From: Futiania mangrovi | Lineage (GTDB): Bacteria; Pseudomonadota; Alphaproteobacteria; Futianiales; Futianiaceae | Reading direction: 5' to 3' | Length of the DNA stretch: 64,000 bases | Assembly (NCBI RefSeq): GCF_024158125.1 | Contig: NZ_JAMZFT010000002.1 | Span: forward strand, 1,054,001 to 1,118,000 | Shown here: positions 42,492 to 51,666 of the stretch, one piece after another | Numbering within the stretch: the first letter of the stretch is position 1 | Layout of the letters: every line of letters begins with the position of its first letter | Position numbers and translations under genes: made by a program | The notes under the pieces: generated by a model | Databases searched by the model: none | The model's input: the letters and a program-made list of their open reading frames with translations, nothing else | Told to the model about the DNA's origin: nothing

Positions 42492-43312
42492 TGGGACACG
42501 TCCGCATCCCGCGCCTTTCCCACTTTGTTGCCTTTTTCTCAATGGCATTTCTGCTGGCGCCGTTCGTTATCGTCGTCGGGGCGTCCTTTGATACGGCTGA
42601 GGGCTTCGCGATCCGCTTTCCGCCTCGCGAACTAACGCTGGAGTGGTACCTCTCGCTTCCACAGAAGTACATGGACGGATTTGTGGTGAGTCTGCTGGTC
42701 GCGATATTGGTGGCAGTATGCTCTGCCGTTCTCGGTCTCATGATCGCGCTCGCTTTGGTGCGTGGACGGATCATTGGTCGTGCATTTCTGGAGTCTTTCT
42801 TCCGCATTCCGGTGCAGATCCCCCTCGTCGTCACAGGCGCGGTAATGATGAACTTTGCCTACCAGGTCATCGCGATTACGGGCTTCAACCCGTTGACCAA
42901 CCTGACGGCCCTTGTGGTTGGTCACAGCTTTGTGGCCATCCCCTATTGCGTAGGCGCCATCGGCTCGGTACTGGCCCGCCTCGACGAGGGACTGGAAGAG
43001 GCGGCAGCGAGCCTCGGTGCAACGCAGTGGGAAACGTTTTGGCATGTGACGCTGCCGGCGTTGCGGCCCGGCCTGTTGGCAGGGATGTTCTACGCTTTCA
43101 TCTTCTCGTTCGGGGATGTGCCGGTTTCGCTCTTTCTCGTTGGCCCATCCACGACGACGCTGCCCATCCAGATTTTTCAGGACATGCAGTTCGATTTCCA
43201 GCCCGGGATGTTGGCGATTTCCGCAATAATCGTCGTCTTTTCCTTTCTTGCGATCCTGACGGTTCAGCGGGTCGTCGGGCTCGACCTCGTCTTGCCGTCC
43301 CGCCGCAAATGA
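42488..43312 (+). CDS. ABC transporter permease, PotC type
   Basis: A 274-residue permease with six helices and the EAA loop EEAAASLGATQWETFWHVTLP. Second permease of the polyamine-type importer. The stop overlaps an in-frame upstream ATG of the GST gene (ATGA), indicating one polycistron. Confidence 0.93.
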   Translation: MMGHVRIPRLSHFVAFFSMAFLLAPFVIVVGASFDTAEGFAIRFPPRELTLEWYLSLPQKYMDGFVVSLLVAILVAVCSAVLGLMIALALVRGRIIGRAFLESFFRIPVQIPLVVTGAVMMNFAYQVIAITGFNPLTNLTALVVGHSFVAIPYCVGAIGSVLARLDEGLEEAAASLGATQWETFWHVTLPALRPGLLAGMFYAFIFSFGDVPVSLFLVGPSTTTLPIQIFQDMQFDFQPGMLAISAIIVVFSFLAILTVQRVVGLDLVLPSRRK

Positions 43313-43329
43313 TCCTGGAGCCGCTGCAA

Positions 43330-43935
43330 ATGATGACTCTCTTCTGGTCCGCAACTTCCCCCTTCGCGCGCAAGGTGATGATCACCGCACATGAGTTGGG
43401 GATCGCCGATCGAATAACCTTGCAACCGACCGTTACCGCCGACGAACCGGAAGAACTTCTGGCTGTCAGCCCAGCTGGCAAGCTGCCAGTTCTGCTGACA
43501 GAGGACGGAACGGCAATTGCCGATTCCCGGGTGATCTGCGCGTATCTCGACGCCGAGTTCGGCCAGAATCGGCTGCTTCCAGCCGGTAGTACGGACAGGT
43601 GGAAGGCGTTGACTGATGCGGCGCGGGCGGATGCCGCTACCGAGGCCGGCATCCTGGTTCGGTTGGAGAGGATGCGGCCAGAGCCCTTGCGCTCAGCGCA
43701 GGTTGAGGCAAAGCAACTTCGGAAGGTGATGCGCAGTCTTGATGCGTTCGACGCTGCCCATCTCCGGTCAGAACCCTTCGATGTTGCGGGGATAGCGCTC
43801 GGTGCTGCCCTGGGCTGGTTGTTGCTACGGCTTCCCGACGACCGCCTTCTCAACGATCGGCCGCGTCTTGCTGACTGGTTCGCGGCGATAAGCAGCCGTC
43901 CTTCGATGCAGGCTACTCTCCCCCCGGTGGGATAG
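43330..43935 (+). CDS. Glutathione S-transferase family protein
   Basis: A 201-residue GST. The N-terminal thioredoxin fold is MMTLFWSATSPFARKVMITAHE, with the Ser/Thr-Ser-Pro-Phe-Arg-Lys segment of beta/zeta-like classes, and DSRVICAYLDAEFG binds the gamma-glutamyl part. It is followed by a helical C-domain. I chose the ATG at 43330 (GGAG 9 nt upstream) because the fold starts there; an ATG at 43309 overlapping the permease stop is the alternative. It may remove a reactive aldehyde or electrophile formed in the pathway (inference). Confidence 0.88.
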   Translation: MMTLFWSATSPFARKVMITAHELGIADRITLQPTVTADEPEELLAVSPAGKLPVLLTEDGTAIADSRVICAYLDAEFGQNRLLPAGSTDRWKALTDAARADAATEAGILVRLERMRPEPLRSAQVEAKQLRKVMRSLDAFDAAHLRSEPFDVAGIALGAALGWLLLRLPDDRLLNDRPRLADWFAAISSRPSMQATLPPVG

Positions 43936-43939
43936 CGTT

Positions 43940-44977
43940 TCAGGATGACTGGCGTTGGACCAGGCCGCGTTCGATCATCACAAGCTCCTGCGGTGCCTGC
44001 CCTTGCCATTGGCTGTCTAGCGCCTGGTGAATACAGCGGGCCATCTCCTCGGCATGCGAGGAAAGTGTCGTTAGTGCCGGACGCAGGTGGGCGCTCATCT
44101 CGACATTTCCGAAGCCGACCAACCGCACATCCCGCGGTACTCTGAGGCCGTGATCGGTGAGGGCCGCCAGCGCTCCCATGGCGAGTTCGTCGCTTCCTGC
44201 CTGAATGGAGCGAAAGGCAATCCCTTCCCTGAGAGCACGGTTTACCGCGTCACGGCCTGCGGAGTACCGATAAGCAACATCCCATGTTAGCGCCGCGTCA
44301 CGCGGGGCCCCTGCAGCCTCGTGCGCATCGCAGTATCCACGATGCCGCTCGGTGCCGACGGCGGAGCCCTGAACGCGGCCAACATAGGCGCAGGGCGCGC
44401 CGCCGAGAGCCAAGAGCTGCCCGACCGAATGACGGGCTGCTGCCCGTTCATTGTAGGTTACTGATGGCACCCCGGCCCACGTGAGGTCTTGCCCCGCTGC
44501 CACAATCGGGATCCCGGCGTTGCGCGCCGCTGCAATTTCGGTCGCTGCTGCCGAGGAGATCGTGTCAGACGATGCGAGAACGATGCCGTTCAGTTGAAGC
44601 GCTGGTGCCTGCCGAAGGATATGCATCAGCCGGTCCTCGCGGTGCTCTAGATCATGCAGCAGCAGGTCGGTCCCAACTGCGGACAGTTCCTTCTGCACGT
44701 GCTTGGTCAACGAGGAAAAGTGGCTCTGCTCGATGTCACCGACCAAGAGGGCGACGATCCTTGAGCGTCCCTCCCGCAAGCCACGGGCGAAGGCGTTCGG
44801 GCGATAGCCGAGCGCATTCGCCGCATCCTGAACACGCTGGCGCAGCTCCGGCGAGACAACAGCCTTATCTCCCAGAGCGCGCGAGACAGTCGCGGGAGAA
44901 ACGCCTGCCCTTTTTGCAACGTCCCGTACGGTCGGGACGAGCCGGCTGAGCTTCTTTCTTTTGCTTTGGTCGGACAT
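43940..44977 (-). CDS. LacI-family transcriptional regulator (second of two)
   Basis: A 345-residue LacI/GalR regulator: helix-turn-helix PTVRDVAKRAGVSPATVSRAL, hinge NAFARGLREGRSRIVALL, and a ligand domain sharing VGDIEQ, VGFGNVEMSAHLRPALTTL and AGSDELAMGALAA with the LacI protein near 29 kb. It diverges from the 868-aa gene and has a perfect operator just upstream of its own start, so it is probably autoregulated. Confidence 0.93.
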   Translation of the reverse strand: MSDQSKRKKLSRLVPTVRDVAKRAGVSPATVSRALGDKAVVSPELRQRVQDAANALGYRPNAFARGLREGRSRIVALLVGDIEQSHFSSLTKHVQKELSAVGTDLLLHDLEHREDRLMHILRQAPALQLNGIVLASSDTISSAAATEIAAARNAGIPIVAAGQDLTWAGVPSVTYNERAAARHSVGQLLALGGAPCAYVGRVQGSAVGTERHRGYCDAHEAAGAPRDAALTWDVAYRYSAGRDAVNRALREGIAFRSIQAGSDELAMGALAALTDHGLRVPRDVRLVGFGNVEMSAHLRPALTTLSSHAEEMARCIHQALDSQWQGQAPQELVMIERGLVQRQSS

Positions 44978-44991
44978 TTCACCCGTCGCTT

Positions 44992-45005
44992 TGAAATCGA
45001 TTTCA
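44992..45005. promoter_or_regulatory. Perfect LacI-type operator between the LacI gene and the 868-aa gene
   Basis: TGAAATCGATTTCA is a perfect 14-bp palindrome centred on CG. It lies 15 bp upstream of the LacI-family ATG and 44 bp upstream of the divergent 868-aa gene, so one site could control both. It shares its outer bases and centre with the three sites near 36.5 kb. Confidence 0.75.
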
Positions 45006-45048
45006 GTGAGTGATATAGGTTTCCGTCAGGTTATGGGAGGCCCGTGCC

Positions 45049-47655
45049 GTGACACCCCTTAAGCACCTCACTCCTACCATTGGAGGACGCGGCGCGCCGC
45101 TCAGTGAATCTGACGCGGCAACGGCTGTCTCGACCCGACTTGGTTTTGCGCGAGCTGGAATTGAAGCGCTCCTGAAGAGGCGATGGCGGTTGCAGAAAGT
45201 AGACCTGCAGCTTGATGCCAACGGTTGTGGCGAAGCGTTATACCGCCTCTCCTGCGACGGTAAAGACTTTCATTACTTTGTCATTTCGCAAGATTTGCCA
45301 GAAAGCCAGAAGCTGGATCGCAATTTCGCTGCGAGCTGGGATATCATGGCGGTGCTCTGCGAGGGCTCGTGGACACCCGACCGCGAGGAGTATCTCCGGC
45401 GTCAGGTTCCACTCCAGCGCGCCGGGCGGGGCGACATAGACACGCTCATCTACGCGCGGGGTAACCGCAGCGGCCGGCTCTTCAACGCCGTGGTTGATGC
45501 GCTCGCCGCCGGGCGGCAACCGGACTTGAGGGAACTTGCCAGGGTCGGCTACATCGTTCGGACCACCGCGTTTATTGGCAATGGTCAGCTGGGGACGCGT
45601 CCTTTCTCGGGCTACGGGGCAGACCATCCATTCGGGGCGCCCTATCATGCACAGATTATGGCGGGCTTCCTGCTGCGGGAATTCTCGTTCGACCTCGTGA
45701 ACGAGATGGCTGCGGCTCGATCGGCGGGCGCTGTGCAGCTTGCACCTGAGATCTGCCGCTTTCTGGGGCTCGGTAACGCCGCTGCCACAGGATTAGTGCC
45801 TTTTCTCGTCAATCATCCGCGGCTCGTGGGAGAGTGGGTAGCCAGTGACCGGGCCGCTCTCGCCGATATCTGCGCACAGCCTGTAACGCCAGCGATTGTG
45901 GAGCGAACGCGGGCTCTCGTCGGAAAGGCGGCGGCCTTCCTCGCCGAGACGGACAGGCCGGACGATGGTGTATTCGCGACGGATGCCACGCTTGCTGCCG
46001 GACTTGGCGTTGCCCGTAGCAGACTAGACGAAGGAGGGGACAGGACGCTGACGCTGGGCGAGCTTCGTGAGCGCATGGCGGACGGCCTCCATCCGGGTGT
46101 TCGCGCACTACTGGATTCGATCTTTCTCGACGTACTGCCCGGCGTCGCGGATCGCCACGCGCGTATTCGCTCCATTGACGAGCGACTTGCCCCCGATTGG
46201 CGAGGCACCACGGGGTCTCTTCTGTCCGTCGTGCGAGACCGGTATGGATGGGCACTTGCGGCCGCCGATCGGGAGGGGAGTGGTGCAGCCTTCTGGTACC
46301 GTGCGTCGGGAGCGCCGCGCGACCTGCGGCGGGGCCTGATCGGGCGGCGGCCCGAGGCGGAGTTTGAGACTGCCATGGACGTCGTGCCGCGTATCCAGGC
46401 GCTCCACGCAGCTCTTGAAAAGGCGCAGGACAAGCCGTTGGCGGACTTCCTGGCCGATCACCCGGAACTTCGGCACATCGCTGCCCGGGTTCATGGGCTC
46501 GCCGACTTGCCCTTCGCGGAACTAGAGGTTGACCTGACCGCGATGGCGCTCTCACCCTTTCCGCCCGTGCGCCTCGTGCTCGCCCTGTTTGGCCTTGACC
46601 AGTTTGAGGCGGCACACCCGAAATCCGTACGAGGTACATTTCTCCAGGGTGCCCCGATTGAACTCGATCTTCGCCAACGGGTGGCCGATGAGGATGACCA
46701 GGGTCATCGCTGGCCGTTTCCGTTAATGCCCCAAAAACTGAGTGCTGGCGCCCGACCTGTGATCGCCCGGGATGCAATACGTTTCGATGCCGAAGGCAAG
46801 TGGAGATGTCCTTACGGAGAAGACGCGGAAGGGAGAGAAACGCTGATTATTACCCCCATCGAGCTCGAGCGGGGCTTCCTGGGGCTCATGCAGTCGGGTG
46901 GGCTCGACCTGGGCGTAGCGGAAGAAGCCGCCGTGCTCGCAACGGAAGCAGTGATCTGGCAGCCGAGGTTGGCGGGCGTGCTAGTGGACGAACTGTCGGC
47001 GGCAGATGCGAACCTCGGAGAACCGCTGCGTCTGGTCCAGAGTGAACCTAACAGGCCGGCGCTGCTCTCTGGAGGCTGTGCAGCACTTGCTGCTGCCCCA
47101 GCGGTTCTCGATCTCGCCTGTGCAAGGGCGATCACGGGGGCAGGGTCCGGGCTGGCAATTGCACATGTTGGCGTCGCCGGCCTCGCAGCCGGTCCCGCCC
47201 TTGCCGCGGCAGCGGCGCGCCGGGGTTTCATTGCTCTCGTGGCCACGTGCGACGGAAGTACTTGCTCTCTGACGCTCGCGGAAGATCGAGGCACATCGGT
47301 GGCGTTGACAGAGCCGACACCAATCTCCGGACCCGATGCGGCCTTGCTGTTCAACGGCCGCTTCGACCTTGAAACGATCAAGGGCGCTTTGAGAAACCAG
47401 GGGCGCGCTAGGGTACCTGCGGGCCTCTTCCTCGCCTGCGTGACATCGGGTGAAATCGCTGACGCTTTGCGTGACGCTATGCCTCACGAGCCCGCTGACG
47501 CTGATGTTTTGCTCATGTCTGCGAACCGGGACGGGGTAGCTATCTCCCGCGACGTCTTCCTCGCGCTGGAGCGACTTTCCGCGCGACTCTACGTTTCGCC
47601 GGATGTTGAAGTCGACCTGCGAGACGAGATCATCGATCCACTGAAGATGTTCTGA
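45049..47655 (+). CDS. Large cytoplasmic hypothetical protein, 868 aa
   Basis: I cannot identify this protein. It begins with GTG preceded by GGGAGG at 8 nt. No signal peptide or membrane helix is visible. Residues about 20-230 are mixed with conserved-looking GKDFHYFVISQDLPESQKLDRNF (in pieces) and GTRPFSGYGADHPFGAPYHAQIM blocks rich in aromatic and charged residues. The last 270 residues carry a helical, Ala-rich region (GLDLGVAEEAAVLATEAV, GVAGLAAGPALAAAAARRG) faintly like DUF3726 or malate/lactate-dehydrogenase-type proteins, a weak resemblance. It is under a LacI-type operator, so it is probably an inducible enzyme of the adjacent pathway. Confidence 0.8.
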   Translation: MTPLKHLTPTIGGRGAPLSESDAATAVSTRLGFARAGIEALLKRRWRLQKVDLQLDANGCGEALYRLSCDGKDFHYFVISQDLPESQKLDRNFAASWDIMAVLCEGSWTPDREEYLRRQVPLQRAGRGDIDTLIYARGNRSGRLFNAVVDALAAGRQPDLRELARVGYIVRTTAFIGNGQLGTRPFSGYGADHPFGAPYHAQIMAGFLLREFSFDLVNEMAAARSAGAVQLAPEICRFLGLGNAAATGLVPFLVNHPRLVGEWVASDRAALADICAQPVTPAIVERTRALVGKAAAFLAETDRPDDGVFATDATLAAGLGVARSRLDEGGDRTLTLGELRERMADGLHPGVRALLDSIFLDVLPGVADRHARIRSIDERLAPDWRGTTGSLLSVVRDRYGWALAAADREGSGAAFWYRASGAPRDLRRGLIGRRPEAEFETAMDVVPRIQALHAALEKAQDKPLADFLADHPELRHIAARVHGLADLPFAELEVDLTAMALSPFPPVRLVLALFGLDQFEAAHPKSVRGTFLQGAPIELDLRQRVADEDDQGHRWPFPLMPQKLSAGARPVIARDAIRFDAEGKWRCPYGEDAEGRETLIITPIELERGFLGLMQSGGLDLGVAEEAAVLATEAVIWQPRLAGVLVDELSAADANLGEPLRLVQSEPNRPALLSGGCAALAAAPAVLDLACARAITGAGSGLAIAHVGVAGLAAGPALAAAAARRGFIALVATCDGSTCSLTLAEDRGTSVALTEPTPISGPDAALLFNGRFDLETIKGALRNQGRARVPAGLFLACVTSGEIADALRDAMPHEPADADVLLMSANRDGVAISRDVFLALERLSARLYVSPDVEVDLRDEIIDPLKMF

Positions 47656-47847
47656 AACTCGGCACGCGTTTGAGCCATCCTGCGGCCATCCCGTGATGAT
47701 GACCATGGCCCGAAAACTCTAGCCCCGGACGGGCGCGCGTTCGGGAGCACTCCAATGCAGCTTGGACTCTAACTCCCCTTGGGGGAATTTCTCAGTGGCA
47801 GGTTAGGCAATCACGGGGTGCTTCAGACTCACCGTGCAAATGAGGGA

Positions 47848-48330
47848 TCAAACGAGGTTCAGACCACCCGTAGCACCCAGTTCGCGAAACGCCGCGCCAT
47901 AGGATCTGAGCCTGTCCGTAACTATCTTCTCTGGCTGGCCGAACCGCTTCATGGCTTTCCGCAGCAACCTCAAAGCTGCCTTGCGATCCCGGGTTTTCGT
48001 GACATAGGCCTCGAGAACTTCACCCTCGTGATCGACGGCGCGCCAGAGGGAATGCATCTCGCCGCCGATCTTCACGTAGACCTCGTCCAGGTGCCATCGC
48101 CACTGGCGAAACCCTTGCAGGAACTGGGGCCGCTTCCTGCGGATCTGCCCAGCGAACATCGACCCGAACCGGTTCCACCAGAACCGCACCGCTTCGTGGC
48201 TGATGTCGATTTCTCGCTCATGGAGCAGGTCCTCGACGTTCCGGAGCGACAGGGGAAACCGGACGTACATCATGACCGCGAGGCGGATGACCTCGGGGGA
48301 CGTCTTGAAACGGCGGAGGGGGCTGGGCAT
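47848..48330 (-). pseudogene. IS6-family transposase, 3'-truncated (copy C)
   Basis: The 160-residue frame begins MPSPLRRFKTSPEVIRLAVM and keeps two catalytic Asp (WHLDEVY and IVTDRLRSYG), but homology stops after GAAFRELGA and the Glu-bearing AENSHLPFRRRE segment is missing; the last residues are foreign. Not functional. Confidence 0.85.
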
Positions 48331-48345
48331 CCACCGAGGCTAGCG
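47872..48345 (-). mobile_element. IS6-family element, copy C (both ends lost)
   Basis: Homology to the other copies covers only the N-terminal two-thirds of the transposase gene and a few bases upstream. Neither terminal repeat is recognisable. It lies between the 868-aa gene and the alpha/beta hydrolase gene. Confidence 0.8.
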
Positions 48346-48413
48346 GGTACCCTATTAGAGACTCGGCTTCTTTCCTGTGCCGCCACCTCCTCCTCGGTGG
48401 TTTTCCTTTGATA

Positions 48414-49223
48414 TCAACCTTGTCGCCTAATGAATCCAATAACTGCGTTTACGCACTCCCCGGGATGCGAGAAGACGACACCGTGGCGTGCTCCCGAAAT
48501 GACATGAAGGCTGGCTGCCTGCCCAATCTGCTGCCGGATGTCGATGACCGCCTCAACGGGTACGAAGGGGCTCGCCTCCCCGATCAGCAGGAGAAGCGGT
48601 GTCCGGATCGTGTGCAAATGAGGCCGCAAATCCATCTGGCGTATGATCCCGGAGACTTCGAGGACCACATGCGGCTCAGACGTCATCTGATGCTCGTGAT
48701 ACCAGCTGCTCTTCTCCGCGGACAGCGCGTCCGGCGGAAATCGGCCCTCCATCATCATCTCCGACCAGGCCTTGATCCCACCCTGATCGATCAGGGCTTG
48801 CCAGTCGGCTACGCCGCCCCTTAGCCAGCCGGCCTGATGGGACGCGGTCACGGACACTATGGAAAGCAGACGTTCCGGACGATGAATGCCCAAATTGTAA
48901 CCGATGATGCCACCCAACGACTCGCCAATGAAATGGAACCTGTCCGCGCCGACCGCGTCGGCGATCGCGAACAGATCATCCATCAACAGCTCGTAGCTCC
49001 AGGGGAAGCCTGGTTCGGGTACGCTCGATCTGCCGCAACCCCGCATGTCATATGCAACGAGCCGATACTGGCCAGCGAGCAGCGGTAGCCACTCGGCCCA
49101 TGTCGCCGACGTCGTTCCCAACCCGTGATGGAAAACGATGGTCTCGGGACTGTCGATCCATGGATAGGTCGCATCGACCAGATGGTAGTGAAGCGTTGCG
49201 CCGTTGTGTTCGAGGGTTGGCAT
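48414..49223 (-). CDS. Alpha/beta-fold hydrolase
   Basis: A 269-residue alpha/beta hydrolase: oxyanion HHGLGTTSATW, YDMRGCGRS, nucleophile elbow FIGESLGG (Ser) and C-terminal GARHGVVFSHP with the catalytic His; the acid is likely the Asp or Glu in LLIGEASPFVP. This subgroup contains lactonases, carbamate and ester hydrolases. It is downstream of the deacetylase and amidase genes on the same strand, so the three hydrolases probably act in sequence on one compound imported by the TRAP system (inference). Confidence 0.9.
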   Translation of the reverse strand: MPTLEHNGATLHYHLVDATYPWIDSPETIVFHHGLGTTSATWAEWLPLLAGQYRLVAYDMRGCGRSSVPEPGFPWSYELLMDDLFAIADAVGADRFHFIGESLGGIIGYNLGIHRPERLLSIVSVTASHQAGWLRGGVADWQALIDQGGIKAWSEMMMEGRFPPDALSAEKSSWYHEHQMTSEPHVVLEVSGIIRQMDLRPHLHTIRTPLLLLIGEASPFVPVEAVIDIRQQIGQAASLHVISGARHGVVFSHPGECVNAVIGFIRRQG

Positions 49224-49236
49224 GGCTCGATCTCCC

Positions 49237-50166
49237 TTATCCCTTTGGTGAAAAGGGATGGGTCTCCATCCAATGGCGCGCGATATCGATGCGGCGGCAA
49301 ACCCAGGCGTCCGGATGCTCTAGTGCATAATCCAAAAAGCGTGCTAGCCCGGCCAATCTCCCGGGGCGGCCGATCAGGCGTGGGTGCAAGCCGATAGACA
49401 TCATCCGTGGCGTCCTTCGACTTTCTTCCATCAGGACGTCGAAGGCATCCTTCAGGTAATCGAAGAATTCGCGCCCGGTCACAAAGCCATTCATATTCGA
49501 GAAACGCATGTCATTGTTGTCGAGGCTATAGGGTACGATGAGCAATGGCTTGCCCTGCTCGACGATCCAGTACGGTACGTCGTCGGCGTAGCTGTCGGAG
49601 TCGTACAGGAAGCCGCCTTCTTCCATCATCAGGCGTCTCGAGTGGTCGCTCATCCTGCCGGCGAACCAGCCCAAAGGGCGTTCTCCCGTGGTATCCTTGA
49701 TGGCCTTCACGGCACGGCGGATGTGATCGCGCTCTGTCGCTTCGTCCACCTGGGAATAATCGATCCAGCGGTAGCCATGGCAAGCGACCTCGTGTCCGGC
49801 TTCAGCCAGGGCGCGGCCTGCTTCAGGATAGCGCTCCAAAGCCATTCCCACGGCGAAGGCTGTAAACGGCGCGCCGCGCGAGCCGAAAAGCTCAAGTAGC
49901 CGCCACAGGCCGACCCGGCTTCCGTACTCGTAGATGGACTCCACCATGAGATTGCGGCGGCCCTCCCACGCACCGAGAGAGGGGTGGCCGGGCATGTCGG
50001 TCAGGATGCCCTCGGATGCCGCATCCCCGTGGAGTATGCAGTTCTCTCCACCCTCCTCGTAATTCACGACGAACTGTACTGCCAGTCGGGCTCCTCCGGG
50101 CCACTCCGTTTCCGGAGGAGTGGCTCCATAGCCGACCAGGTCGCGCGGATATTTCGAAGGGGGCAT
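49237..50166 (-). CDS. Polysaccharide deacetylase family protein, PuuE-type
   Basis: A 309-residue NodB-fold protein of the PuuE (cofactor-independent allantoinase) subgroup: FVVNYEEGGENCILHGDAASE, GFLYDSDSYADDVPYW and a late SIGLHPRLIGRPGR. Members hydrolyse cyclic amides, N-formyl or N-carbamoyl groups. The ATG at 50166 is 3 nt after the amidase stop. The context (amidase, alpha/beta hydrolase, TRAP importer) suggests degradation of a small amide or ureide; no other purine genes are present. Confidence 0.86.
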   Translation of the reverse strand: MPPSKYPRDLVGYGATPPETEWPGGARLAVQFVVNYEEGGENCILHGDAASEGILTDMPGHPSLGAWEGRRNLMVESIYEYGSRVGLWRLLELFGSRGAPFTAFAVGMALERYPEAGRALAEAGHEVACHGYRWIDYSQVDEATERDHIRRAVKAIKDTTGERPLGWFAGRMSDHSRRLMMEEGGFLYDSDSYADDVPYWIVEQGKPLLIVPYSLDNNDMRFSNMNGFVTGREFFDYLKDAFDVLMEESRRTPRMMSIGLHPRLIGRPGRLAGLARFLDYALEHPDAWVCRRIDIARHWMETHPFSPKG

Positions 50167-50168
50167 GA

Positions 50169-51659
50169 TCAGCTCCGTTGTTCCGACTCCAGGATCTTTT
50201 TGACGGGTGGCGGCAGAGCACTTGAGAACTCCATGACGCCCTCGATGGAAGCTGCTGCTGCAACGACCTCCAGGTCTGCCAGGTGACGGCCCACGATCTG
50301 CAGGCCCACAGGCAGCCCCTCCGGGGTGCAGCCAATCGGGACCGTTGCCGCCGGCTGGCCGGTCATGTTGAAAGGAAAGGTCATGCCGGTCCACTTTATC
50401 GGGGGCACCGGGACGCCGTTGATTTCCTCAGGTCCACGAATGCCGAGACCGAAGGCGGGAACCAATGACGTTGGCGTCACCAGGAGGTCGAAGCGGCGCA
50501 TGAAGCGCCACATGCAATTCGCGATCTCCTTGCGGGCACGCACTGCGTCGGTCAGATCTTCCGCCGTCCAGTCGCGCTCCAGAAAGGCGACCAGATGCGG
50601 GGACATTTCGTCACGATGTTCGGCGCAGACCCTTCTGAAACCGCGCAGATCCGTATCAAGTGCGACCAGTCCCCAAAAGGCGTTCTGCATGTCGCGAAAA
50701 CCTGGTGAGGCTTCCTCGACATGGCAGCCTAGTCTGTCTGCCAGTTGCGCTACTGCTGAGCGGAAGAGCCGCCGCACGTCGTCATCAACGGGCAGGAAGC
50801 CCCAATTCTCTGAATAGGCGATCTTCTTGCCGGCCAGGGTTCGCGTTCGTGCTGCGTCTTGCCAATTCAGTCCTTCGTCGGGGATCGAATGACGATCGCG
50901 GTCGTCCGGTCCGGCCATGACCGACAGCATCAATGCCCCGTCAGCGACGCTTCGCGTAATGGGGCCGATGTGCTCGATCGTCTCCCAGCTGGAAATTCCG
51001 GGAAAGCGTTCGTCCCGGCAGCCTGGGTACAGAGGGACCCGGCCAAAGGACGGCTTCATTCCAAAGAGGCCGCAAAGGGCTGCCGGAATCCGTATGGACC
51101 CACCGCCGTCGCTGCCGACCGCGAGAGGTACCATGCCTGCTGCCACTGCCGCGGCCGAACCGGCGCTCGATCCGCCGGAGGTTCTGTCGAGATTCCAAGG
51201 ATTGCGGGTGGTTGGGAAGACCGGATTGTGCCCCACTCCGGCGTATGCCAGTTCGGGTACATTCGTCTTGCCGACAATGATCGCTCCGGCAGCGCGCAGC
51301 CGCTCGACAACGATGTCATCCTCTTCCGGAACGAAATCCCTGTAGATCGGGGAGCCTTGTACGGCAGGCAGCCCGCGCACCATTACCGTGTCCTTTACGG
51401 CAACCGGCACGCCCGCCAGAGGTCCAAGCAACTCGCCTCGGCGCCTGCGGACGGATAGCGCTTCCGCTGCGGCATATGCTCCCTCGGTATCGACCACACA
51501 GAAGGCGGCAATGTGGGGGTCGAGTGAACTGATGCGTCGGCGTACCTCCGAGATCACTTCGATCGGGTTCAGGCTTCCCTCCCGAACGCCGCGCGCGATC
51601 TCGATGGCCCCCTTGTCGAGCGCGCCGGGTACGGATGAATCGTTGAACCGATTGGGCAT
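50169..51659 (-). CDS. Amidase signature family enzyme
   Basis: A 496-residue amidase. The Ser-cisSer-Lys triad is visible: Lys89 in VAVKDTV, the cis-Ser in GGSSAGSAAA (around residue 164) and the nucleophile Ser188 in GSDGGGSIRIPA. It hydrolyses a carboxamide to acid and ammonia in the cytoplasm. It is 7 nt after the TRAP large-permease gene and 3 nt before the deacetylase gene, so all belong to one operon. Confidence 0.94.
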   Translation of the reverse strand: MPNRFNDSSVPGALDKGAIEIARGVREGSLNPIEVISEVRRRISSLDPHIAAFCVVDTEGAYAAAEALSVRRRRGELLGPLAGVPVAVKDTVMVRGLPAVQGSPIYRDFVPEEDDIVVERLRAAGAIIVGKTNVPELAYAGVGHNPVFPTTRNPWNLDRTSGGSSAGSAAAVAAGMVPLAVGSDGGGSIRIPAALCGLFGMKPSFGRVPLYPGCRDERFPGISSWETIEHIGPITRSVADGALMLSVMAGPDDRDRHSIPDEGLNWQDAARTRTLAGKKIAYSENWGFLPVDDDVRRLFRSAVAQLADRLGCHVEEASPGFRDMQNAFWGLVALDTDLRGFRRVCAEHRDEMSPHLVAFLERDWTAEDLTDAVRARKEIANCMWRFMRRFDLLVTPTSLVPAFGLGIRGPEEINGVPVPPIKWTGMTFPFNMTGQPAATVPIGCTPEGLPVGLQIVGRHLADLEVVAAAASIEGVMEFSSALPPPVKKILESEQRS

Positions 51660-51666
51660 TGGGAAC

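Noticed and set aside
47765-47790. CTCCCC/GGGGGA hairpin followed by ATTTCT after the 868-aa gene
   Set aside because: The stem is only five pairs and lies more than 100 bp after the stop; too weak to call a terminator.
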